From Acidimicrobiales bacterium (lineage in GTDB: Bacteria; Actinomycetota; Acidimicrobiia; Acidimicrobiales; Bog-793): DNA of 6,997 nt. Position 1 is the first letter of the stretch, and every line of letters begins with the position of its first letter. Positions 1 to 5,342 of the stretch are shown piece after piece. Both the position numbers and the translations under genes were made by a program. A model generated the notes under the pieces. That model had not been told where the DNA came from, did no database searches, and saw only the letters and a list, made by a program, of their open reading frames with translations. The stretch lies in assembly GCA_030037405.1 (NCBI GenBank), contig JASHRK010000389.1, forward strand, positions 1 through 6,997, given 5' to 3'.

Positions 1-2
1 AC

Positions 3-950
3 GTCGGGTTCAATGCCGAGTTCCAGGCGGCCTGCGCCCTCTCTATCGTGCTCGTCCTCATGAGCCTCCTGATCGTCGTCGGCGAGGGCGTAGGCAGCGG
101 GCAGGGCAGGGTGAGCCGCGTCGGACCGGGGGTGCAAAGGGAGCTTCGCCGCCACCGCCTCGGCAAGGCGACCGTCCCGGTCCTCGCCGCCTACGCCGCC
201 CTCGTCCTCGCCGCCCTCGGCCTGCCGGTGGCTGCGGCCGTCTACTGGATGGTGCAGGGGGCGGAGCCCATCGTCGTCGGCGTCTCCCTCCCTTCGGCCG
301 CCCTGTACACGGCGCTCTACTCCGGGGCGGCCGCCCTTGTGGCGACGATCATGGCGATGCCGGTGGCCGTCCTCGTCATCCGCCACCCCGGGCGGGCCCA
401 CCGGGCGCTCGAGAGAGCGACCTTCCTCGTCCTCGCCATGCCGGGCCTCGTCATCGCCCTCGCCCTGACGTATTTCTCCGAGCGTTACGTGGGGGGCTTT
501 GGCTTCCAGAGCGGCCCCATGCTCGTCCTCGGCTACGTGCTCTTGTTCTTCCCCCTCGCCCTCGTCGGCGTGCGCGCCTCGATGCTGCAGGCTCCTCCCG
601 GCCTCGAGGAGGTCGCCCGCTCCCTCGGCACGAGCCGCCTGGGAGCCTTCCTGCGGGTCACCCTCCCCCTCGTCGCCCCGGGTCTCGCCGCCGCCTTCTG
701 CCTCGTATTCCTCGCGGCCGCCACAGAGCTCACCGCCACCCTCATCCTCCACCCGAACAACGTCGAGACTCTCGCGACGCAGTTCTGGGCGTACCAGACG
801 AATTACTCCTACGGGCAGGCGGCACCCTTCGCGCTCACCATCATCGCCGTGGCGGCAGTGCCCAGCTACGTGCTCGCTCGTTTCTTCGACCGTCTTCCCG
901 CGCGCCGAGGGGTCGCCGCGCCGGCGCCCTCGTTGTCGGGCCTTTCCTGA
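3..950 (+). CDS. ABC transporter permease, ferric iron/thiamine type (5'-truncated)
   Basis: This is the C-terminal part of an inner-membrane permease that would work with a periplasmic or lipoprotein binding protein and an ATPase. The frame is open from the first bases of the window, so the GTG at 48 is an internal codon, not a start. The visible 315 residues begin in what looks like the last helix of a first permease domain (about residues 9-27). A basic, glycine-rich linker follows (28-55), then a complete second domain with about six hydrophobic segments. The cytoplasmic EAA loop is clear at residues 203-222 (E-V-A-R-S-L-G, ending L-P), the site that contacts the ATPase. Two fused permease domains are typical of the FbpB/AfuB/ThiP group (COG1178), which imports ferric iron, thiamine or related substrates. 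The substrate cannot be told from this fragment. The ATPase and binding protein are not in the window; they may lie upstream. Confidence 0.88.
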   Translation, partial: VGFNAEFQAACALSIVLVLMSLLIVVGEGVGSGQGRVSRVGPGVQRELRRHRLGKATVPVLAAYAALVLAALGLPVAAAVYWMVQGAEPIVVGVSLPSAALYTALYSGAAALVATIMAMPVAVLVIRHPGRAHRALERATFLVLAMPGLVIALALTYFSERYVGGFGFQSGPMLVLGYVLLFFPLALVGVRASMLQAPPGLEEVARSLGTSRLGAFLRVTLPLVAPGLAAAFCLVFLAAATELTATLILHPNNVETLATQFWAYQTNYSYGQAAPFALTIIAVAAVPSYVLARFFDRLPARRGVAAPAPSLSGLS

Positions 951-1032
951 TGTCTTGATCAGACCCCTCGTGGTCGCCGCTGCCTTAGGCTCTTGGTGAC
1001 ACCGCCGGCTGACTACCTCCGAGGAGATGCGA
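951..1032 (+). promoter_or_regulatory. Intergenic leader with ribosome binding site of the DUF885 gene
   Basis: This short gap separates the permease stop from the next gene. A strong Shine-Dalgarno, CGAGGAG, lies at 1020-1026. It directly abuts the ATG at 1027 (no spacing) but stands 6 nt before the ATG at 1033, which decides the start in favour of 1033. A weak 4-bp hairpin (GACC 962-965 with GGTC 971-974) is present, but there is no T-run and no convincing -35/-10 pair. The gene may therefore be read through from the permease operon or use a promoter I cannot recognise. Confidence 0.5.
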
Positions 1033-2697
1033 ATGGCCACGGTCCATGAGATCGCCGACCGCTACATCGAGCAGATGGCTGCGAGCGACCCGATCTCGGC
1101 CACCGACTGGGGTGTGGCGGGCCACGACGACCGCTTGCCCGACCTCTCCCCCACTGGTCTGGAGGAGCAGGCGGAGATCGAGCGAGAGGCACTCCTCGCT
1201 CTCGCCGGCGCCCCGCGGGAGTCCCAAGAGGACCGGATCGCCGTCGAGGTCATGGAGGAGCGACTCCGCGCCCGCCTCGAGATGCGCGAGGCAGGCGAGG
1301 ACTACCTGTCCCTCAGGGCGCTCGGGAGCCCTCCTTCCTCGGTGCGCCAGGTCTTCGACCTCATGCGACTCGAGAGCGAGGAGGACTGGAGCGTGGCCGC
1401 CGCCCGGCTGCGTGCCGTGCCCCGGGCCCTCGAGCAGTTCCGCGCCACGCTCGTAGAGGGGCTCTCTCGTGGCCTGCCCTGCGCCGCGCGCCAGGTGCTG
1501 GCGACTGCGACGCAATGCGATGCCTGGGGCGGGCGGGAGGACGGGTCCAGGTCCTTCTTCACCACCTTCGTCGCCCACTATCCCGGCGGGCCGAGCCGCC
1601 GCGAGCTCGCCGATGCCGCCACGGCGGCAGCCGGCTCGTACCTCGAGCTGGCCTCCTGGCTGAGAACCGAGTACCTCCCCGCGTCCTCCTCGAAGGATGC
1701 GGCCGGGAGGGAGCGCTACGCCCTCGGCTCCCGCTACTTCACCGGGGCCGATCTCGATCTCGACGATACCTACGACTTCGGCTGGGCCGAGCTGCACCGC
1801 ATCGAGGACCGCATGGCGGCCGTCTGTGACGAGATCGCCCCCGGCGCCTCCCGCAAGGAGGCGATCGAGCGCATCGAGGCTGACCCCGCTCTCGTGATCG
1901 AGGGGGAGGAGGCATTCCGCCGCTGGAACCAGGAGCTCATCGACAAGACCATCAGCGAGCTCGACGGCGTCCACTTCGACATCGCCGAGCCCATCCGCCG
2001 TTGCGAGGCGATGATCGCCCCCCCGGGCGGGCCCGCCGCCATGTACTACACGGGCCCGAGCGAGGACTTCTCCCGGCCGGGACGGACCTGGTACCCGACG
2101 CTCGGCAAGACGCGCTTCCCCCTCTGGCGGGAGGTGTCGATCTGCTTCCACGAGGGCGTGCCGGGCCACCACCTCCAGATCGCCCAGGTCCTCTACCTCT
2201 CGGACCGTCTCACGCGCTTCCAGCGCCTCGACGGGTTCACCTCCGGTCACGGCGAGGGATGGGCGCTCTACGCCGAACGGCTGATGGGGGAGCTCGGCTA
2301 CCTCGAGACCCCGGCCTTCGAGCTCGGGATGCTCTCCGCGCAGGCGATGCGCGCCACCCGGGTTGTCGTCGACATCGGCATGCACCTCGAGCTCGCCATC
2401 CCCGACGGCGAGGCCTACCATCCCGGAGAGCGCTGGACCGCCGAGCTGGCGTTGCCTTTCGCCATCGAGCGTTCCTCCGCCCCGCCCGACTTCATGGCGT
2501 CTGAGATCGATCGCTACCTAGGCCTTCCCGGCCAGGCGATCTCTTACAAAGTGGGAGAGCGTTTCTGGCTCGAAGGGAGAAAGGCGGCCATGGACCGCAA
2601 GGGGGCGGCGTTCGACCTGAAGGACTTCCATCGCTATGCCCTCGACCTCGGCGGGATGGGCCTCGACCAGCTGGCGCGGGAGCTGCAGCGCTACTGA
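1033..2697 (+). CDS. DUF885 family protein, putative zinc metallopeptidase
   Basis: The product is about 554 residues, a normal length for the DUF885 family (PF05960). These proteins are mostly uncharacterised and look like zinc-dependent peptidases. The diagnostic motif HEGVPGHH lies at residues 373-380 (codons from 2149), with His373, Glu374, His379 and His380. A second conserved motif, GHGEGWALYAERL, follows about 30 residues later and supplies Glu408, the likely further metal ligand. There is no signal peptide or membrane segment, so the protein is predicted to be cytoplasmic. The ATG at 1027 is in frame, but its Shine-Dalgarno has no spacing, so I chose 1033. The stop TGA shares its A with the ATG of the next gene, implying translational coupling with that membrane protein. 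Metal binding and peptidase activity are inferred from the motifs; the substrate is unknown. Confidence 0.9.
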   Translation: MATVHEIADRYIEQMAASDPISATDWGVAGHDDRLPDLSPTGLEEQAEIEREALLALAGAPRESQEDRIAVEVMEERLRARLEMREAGEDYLSLRALGSPPSSVRQVFDLMRLESEEDWSVAAARLRAVPRALEQFRATLVEGLSRGLPCAARQVLATATQCDAWGGREDGSRSFFTTFVAHYPGGPSRRELADAATAAAGSYLELASWLRTEYLPASSSKDAAGRERYALGSRYFTGADLDLDDTYDFGWAELHRIEDRMAAVCDEIAPGASRKEAIERIEADPALVIEGEEAFRRWNQELIDKTISELDGVHFDIAEPIRRCEAMIAPPGGPAAMYYTGPSEDFSRPGRTWYPTLGKTRFPLWREVSICFHEGVPGHHLQIAQVLYLSDRLTRFQRLDGFTSGHGEGWALYAERLMGELGYLETPAFELGMLSAQAMRATRVVVDIGMHLELAIPDGEAYHPGERWTAELALPFAIERSSAPPDFMASEIDRYLGLPGQAISYKVGERFWLEGRKAAMDRKGAAFDLKDFHRYALDLGGMGLDQLARELQRY

Positions 2698-3314
2698 TGA
2701 AGGGGAGGATCTGGCTCATCCTCGGGGTCGGCGCCGGCATCGCCATCGGGGTCGGCGGGGTGCCCTACTTCGCCGGCGCCGCCAGCTCGCTCTCGGACAC
2801 CGCCCAGCGCATCGTCGGGTCGGGCGGTCTCACCCTCGTGCACTCCGTCGCCCGGCGAGGCGCCTCGCGCCGGGTCGTGCAAGGCATCACCTCCCTGCTG
2901 CGCCTGCTCGTGCCGGGCGTGACGGCCTTCCTGCTGATCCTTGCCGCCCGCCTCACCATGCGCTTGCGGATGCTCGTGGGCGCTCTCGTGCTCGTGCTCG
3001 GTGTCGTGAGCTTCTTCTACATCGGCCATGGCGCCGCCACCGGGGCCCTCTTGCTCGCCGCTGCCGCCGCCGTCGTCGTTGTCTTCGCCACCGGCCCGCT
3101 CGTGGCCGCCCCCCTGGCAGCGCTCGCCGCCCTCATCGGTACCGAGTTCCTGCCCCGGCTGGTGAGAGACCACGCCTCGGTCCCCCACGCCGCCGTCGTC
3201 GGACTCCACCGGGCGCTCTTCGCGACAGCGGGATCGCCCCTCTGGCTCGAGATCCTCGTGCTCGCCCTGGCGGCTCTCCCCTTCCTCATCGCCGCCCGTC
3301 TCGTCATTCGATGA
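2697..3314 (+). CDS. Small multi-pass membrane protein of unknown function
   Basis: The product is 205 residues, very hydrophobic and rich in Ala, Leu and Val. I do not recognise a family. Hydrophobic stretches suggest about five membrane segments: roughly residues 5-26, 65-84, 88-110, 114-145 (long, possibly two helices or a re-entrant stretch) and 180-202. A basic, Ser/Arg-rich loop (about 48-62) lies between the first two. The first segment is Gly-rich and could act as a signal anchor. The start ATG overlaps the upstream TGA by one base (TGATG), and the nearest purine-rich stretch (GCGGGAG, 2676-2682) is 14 nt away. Translation therefore probably depends on ribosomes finishing the DUF885 gene. 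The coupling suggests the two proteins are needed together, for instance a membrane partner for the peptidase, but nothing in the sequence shows this directly. Confidence 0.75.
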   Translation: MKGRIWLILGVGAGIAIGVGGVPYFAGAASSLSDTAQRIVGSGGLTLVHSVARRGASRRVVQGITSLLRLLVPGVTAFLLILAARLTMRLRMLVGALVLVLGVVSFFYIGHGAATGALLLAAAAAVVVVFATGPLVAAPLAALAALIGTEFLPRLVRDHASVPHAAVVGLHRALFATAGSPLWLEILVLALAALPFLIAARLVIR

Positions 3315-3321
3315 TCGCCGC

Positions 3322-3353
3322 ACCCCGCCTTGTGGGGTCACGCCCACCGGGCG
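3322..3353 (+). terminator. Two adjacent GC-rich hairpins after the membrane-protein gene
   Basis: Just after the stop at 3314 there are two small perfect hairpins: ACCCC/GGGGT (3322-3326 with 3334-3338, 7-nt loop) and CGCCC/GGGCG (3341-3345 with 3349-3353, 3-nt loop). No T-run follows, so this is not a canonical intrinsic terminator. High-GC actinobacteria often show such U-poor structures at operon ends. Its position between two coupled gene pairs fits an operon boundary. The remaining sequence up to 3416 shows no recognisable promoter. Confidence 0.35.
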
Positions 3354-3425
3354 GGCGCGGCACGGCCCTGCAACAGCCCCGGCTTGCCATGGGATGGCGT
3401 TTCAATCGGCCACCGCGGAGGGAAG

Positions 3426-3848
3426 ATGTCCTCGGGAGCCTACAAGGGGGCCGAAGACATGGATGAGCGCGAGATCGTCGAGCTCACGCTGCCGATAAAA
3501 CCGAAGCTACTGTCCCTCGTCCGCTTCGCCGCCGCCACACTGGCGGCGAATGCCGACTTCTCACTGGAGGAGATCGAGGACCTACGGCTCGCGGCCGACG
3601 AGATGTGCCTCTCGCTCACAGGTGGGACGGCAGACAGCCTGATGCAGCTGGCGCTCTGTCGCGAGGGAGACGAGATCGAGATCCGCTGCTCGGTCGAGCG
3701 CGCCGTCGTAAAGGACCGCGACGAGGACTCCGAGATCGAGTGGTCCCTCCAGATCCTGGACGCTCTCGTCGACGCCCACGGCCGAGACCTCGTCTCCGGG
3801 AGATGCGTCGCCTGGCTCCGCAAGCGGAGAGCCCGGGCCAGCCACTGA
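3426..3848 (+). CDS. GHKL-fold anti-sigma factor-like protein (RsbW/SpoIIAB type, motif-poor)
   Basis: The product is 140 residues, the usual size of RsbW/SpoIIAB-type anti-sigma factors, which bind their sigma factor and phosphorylate an anti-anti-sigma protein. The overall pattern fits the fold. A beta-strand start (EIVELTLPIKP) leads to a helix (residues 26-42), then the N-box helix EDLRLAADEMCLSL (51-64), two strands (72-90), and a closing helix plus strand (about 106-133). Glu59 of the N-box is kept, but the usual Mg-binding Asn four residues later is Ser63. No DxGxG (G1) or Gly-rich G2 lid motif is visible; the region at 93-105 is charged instead. Two starts are possible. ATG 3426 follows GGAGG at 3417-3421 (4-nt spacing); ATG 3459 follows AAGGGGG at 3444-3450 (8-nt spacing) and would remove 11 residues. 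The stop overlaps the sigma-factor start by one base, which strongly supports a regulatory partnership. Whether it binds ATP is doubtful. Confidence 0.75.
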   Translation: MSSGAYKGAEDMDEREIVELTLPIKPKLLSLVRFAAATLAANADFSLEEIEDLRLAADEMCLSLTGGTADSLMQLALCREGDEIEIRCSVERAVVKDRDEDSEIEWSLQILDALVDAHGRDLVSGRCVAWLRKRRARASH

Positions 3849-4594
3849 TGCCCTCGGAAGATCACGCCGAGGATGCTACGAGCGACCGCTACGTCGAGTA
3901 CGAGAAGACACACGATCAAGCGCTGCGCGACGAGCTCGTAACGGAGCACCTCGGCTTGGCACGGATTCTCGCCCGGCGCTTTGCCAACAGGGGCGAGTCC
4001 TACGACGACCTCTTCCAAGTCGCCTCGCTCGCCCTTGTCCATGCCCTCGAGCGCTTCGACCCGGGGCGCGGCGTCACCTTCAAGACCTTCGCCACAAGGA
4101 CCGTGATCGGCGAGCTGAAGCACCACTTCCGCGACCGCAGCTGGTCGATACGCGCCCCCCGCCGCCTCCAGGAGCTGTACCTCGAGGTGGCGAGAACGAT
4201 CGGACAGCTCTCCCAGGAGCTGAGCCGCTCACCCACCGCCGCCGAGGTCGCCTCGACCCTCGGGGTGACCGAAGACGCCGTCCTCGAGGCGATGGAGGCC
4301 GGGCAGGGCTATCGAACCTCCTCCATCGACGTCTCCGAGGGCGGGGAGGAGCCGCTAGCCGCTCGCCTCGGCGAGGACGACGGCGGCTTTTCCGGGTTCG
4401 AGAACCGCAGCGTTCTCGCCGAGGCGCTCGCCACCCTGCCGGAGAGAGAGCGGTTCATCCTGCGCCTCCGCTTCTTCGAGGGCATGACGCAGTCCGAGAT
4501 AGCAGCCGAGGTCGGGCTCAGCCAGATGCACGTGTCTCGCCTCCTGAGCGCCACCTTGGAGGCGCTCAGGCCGATCTGCCTGGACGAGCCCTGA
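3848..4594 (+). CDS. RNA polymerase sigma factor, SigB/SigF/SigG-like group 3
   Basis: The product is 248 residues and contains sigma regions 2, 3 and 4 but no region 1.1, as in stress and sporulation sigma factors. Region 2 spans about residues 28-105: the core-binding part is YDDLFQVASLALVHALERFDPGRG, and the -10 recognition/melting part is TFKTFATRTVIGELKHHFRDRSW. Region 3 spans about 107-160 (LYLEVARTIGQLSQELSRSPT, then a helix-turn-helix-like stretch). Region 4 spans about 189-242, with LPERERFILRLRFFEGMTQ and the -35-reading helix SEIAAEVGLSQMHVSRLL. The start at 3848 is set by the TGATG overlap with the upstream anti-sigma-like gene. An in-frame start at 3605 would lie inside that gene and adds residues unlike any sigma factor. 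The only purine-rich site (GGAGAG, 3826-3831) is 16 nt away, so translation is probably coupled. The order matches rsbW-sigB and spoIIAB-sigF, but no rsbV/spoIIAA-like gene is present in the window. Confidence 0.93.
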   Translation: MPSEDHAEDATSDRYVEYEKTHDQALRDELVTEHLGLARILARRFANRGESYDDLFQVASLALVHALERFDPGRGVTFKTFATRTVIGELKHHFRDRSWSIRAPRRLQELYLEVARTIGQLSQELSRSPTAAEVASTLGVTEDAVLEAMEAGQGYRTSSIDVSEGGEEPLAARLGEDDGGFSGFENRSVLAEALATLPERERFILRLRFFEGMTQSEIAAEVGLSQMHVSRLLSATLEALRPICLDEP

Positions 4595-4596
4595 CA

Positions 4597-4644
4597 GGGG
4601 TTGGCCGGAACCACGCCCGGCGGCTCGCTCGGCAGGGGCCTGCC
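4597..4644 (+). terminator. Hairpins downstream of the sigma-factor gene
   Basis: Two inverted repeats follow the stop at 4594. The first pairs GGTT (4599-4602) with AACC (4609-4612). The second is a 14-bp near-palindrome, GGCAGG-GG-CCTGCC (4631-4644), which in RNA gives a 5-bp stem with a 4-nt loop. There is no T-run, so intrinsic termination is uncertain. The location, before an AT-richer promoter-like stretch, fits the end of the anti-sigma/sigma operon. Confidence 0.35.
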
Positions 4645-4677
4645 TGGACTGCGACCAGCTGGCAGCTCAGATGGCCC

Positions 4678-4738
4678 TAAGGTTGAGAGTGTAAAGAGAC
4701 CGTAAGAAAGCTGATAAGTAGCCGTGAGGTTGAGATGA
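4678..4738 (+). promoter_or_regulatory. AT-richer leader with short repeats, probable promoter region of the lipoprotein gene
   Basis: This stretch is clearly richer in A and T than its surroundings. AGGTTGAG occurs twice (4680-4687 and 4727-4734), and GTAA occurs at 4691-4694 and 4702-4705, 11 bp (one helical turn) apart. GGTT at 4681-4684 followed after 15 nt by CCGTAA at 4700-4705 is a loose match to a SigB/SigF-type promoter (GTTT, then GGGTAT), which would place transcription start about 20 nt before the gene. No good vegetative -35/-10 pair is seen. GTGAGG at 4724-4729 can serve as Shine-Dalgarno for ATG 4735 or, with better spacing (8 nt), ATG 4738. Confidence 0.35.
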
Positions 4739-5241
4739 TGCTTAAGATCACGAGCTCAAGCGGCCTGAAGCGGGTTCTCGCGGCCGCCTTCATCCTTTTG
4801 CTGGTGTTCGCTCTCGAGGCCTGCGCCCGCCCGGCCACGAGCGCCACGACCGCTCCGCACACGGCGGCAAGCACGCTGCCGGCGGCGACGAGGCCGGCCA
4901 CGACTGACCACGAGAAGGTGGTGGTGCGCCCCTCGACGCGGCTGCACGCCCACGAGACCGTGACCGTGACGGGGACGGGTTTCTCGGCACATGAGGCCCT
5001 CATCGTGATCGAGTGCGCCAGCAAGGGCGACACGACATCGGCGAGCGACTGCAATCTCGACGGGCTGAAGTCGGTGAAGGCGTCCAGCGCGGGCAAGGTG
5101 GTCACTCACTTCGCCGTCACGAAGGGACCGTTCGGCACCGATCACATCGTCTGCAAGAAGGCGAAAAGCTGCCTCGTCGCCGTGACGCAGGAGTCGGCCT
5201 CCCCATCCGAAGAGGCGACCGCGACGATCAGCTTCAGCTGA
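4735..5241 (+). CDS. Exported, probable lipoprotein with neocarzinostatin-like domain
   Basis: The product is 168 residues. The N-terminus is an export signal: basic residues at 4, 12 and 13, a hydrophobic core at about 14-27, then LEAC with Cys30 as possible lipidation site. Glu at the -2 position departs from the usual lipobox, so cleavage by ordinary signal peptidase is an alternative. A Thr/Ala/Pro-rich linker (31-57) precedes a beta-rich domain (about 61-168) that follows the neocarzinostatin/enediyne apoprotein pattern: VVVRPSTRLHAHETVTVTGTGF, then IVIECA, a Cys pair C94/C106, an ADANG-like turn (ASSAGK), a strand FAVTKGPFG, a second Cys pair C140/C146, and the terminal ATISFS strand. 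Neocarzinostatin has two disulfides with similar spacing. No enediyne biosynthesis genes are nearby, so a role in drug binding is not implied; the ligand is unknown. The next codon is also ATG (4738) and may be the true start. The gene follows the sigma operon with a 140-bp gap. Confidence 0.75.
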   Translation: MMLKITSSSGLKRVLAAAFILLLVFALEACARPATSATTAPHTAASTLPAATRPATTDHEKVVVRPSTRLHAHETVTVTGTGFSAHEALIVIECASKGDTTSASDCNLDGLKSVKASSAGKVVTHFAVTKGPFGTDHIVCKKAKSCLVAVTQESASPSEEATATISFS

Positions 5242-5244
5242 GAG

Positions 5245-5296
5245 CCGGCACTCGGCAGCTGACCGGCACTCGGCAGCTGAACAGCCGGCACCCGGC
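5245..5296. repeat. 18-bp tandem repeat with a third partial copy
   Basis: The unit CCGGCACTCGGCAGCTGA is present twice, perfectly and head to tail (5245-5262 and 5263-5280). A third, partial copy, CCGGCACCCGGC (one mismatch to the first 12 bases), lies at 5285-5296. The segment CAGCTGA also forms the last bases and stop of the lipoprotein gene (5235-5241), so the array seems to start from the gene's 3' end. Each copy can form a small hairpin (GCCG/CGGC flanking GCACT, for example 5244-5256), so the array might act as a termination or mRNA-end structure between the two convergent genes. Confidence 0.85.
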
Positions 5297-5301
5297 GTCG
5301 A

Positions 5302-5328
5302 TCGCCACGCGGCGCTCGCCACGCGGCG
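5302..5328. repeat. Second tandem repeat, 14-bp period
   Basis: TCGCCACGCGGCG occurs at 5302-5314 and again at 5316-5328, giving a 14-bp period with 13 identical positions. It is unrelated in sequence to the 18-bp repeat just upstream. A short hairpin (CGCT 5330-5333 with AGCG 5339-5342) follows directly, next to the stop of the minus-strand gene. Together with the other repeat it fills nearly the whole convergent intergenic region. Confidence 0.75.
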
Positions 5329-5342
5329 GCGCTAGCCGAGCG

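Noticed and set aside
985..2421. Long open frame on the minus strand (478 codons) opposite the DUF885 gene
   Set aside because: It lies antisense to a gene with clear family motifs, and its translation is Gly/Glu/Arg-rich with no recognisable domain. Such frames are common opposite high-GC genes with strong third-position bias.
3330..3425. Upstream extension of the anti-sigma-like gene to a TTG at 3330
   Set aside because: There is no Shine-Dalgarno at that position, the extra residues overlap the terminator-like hairpins and do not resemble the family, and two better starts exist at 3426 and 3459.
3605..3847. Upstream extension of the sigma factor to 3605
   Set aside because: The added residues are an Arg/Pro-rich frame-shifted reading of the anti-sigma-like gene, while the ATG at 3848 gives the standard sigma-factor N-terminus.
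4756..5322. Minus-strand open frames opposite the lipoprotein gene
   Set aside because: The plus frame has a signal peptide, ordered Cys pairs and a neocarzinostatin-like pattern; the antisense products have no coherent features.
5245..5328. Tandem repeats as a possible CRISPR array or attachment site
   Set aside because: The units are directly adjacent with no unique spacers, there are only two full copies, and no cas, integrase or tRNA gene is nearby.
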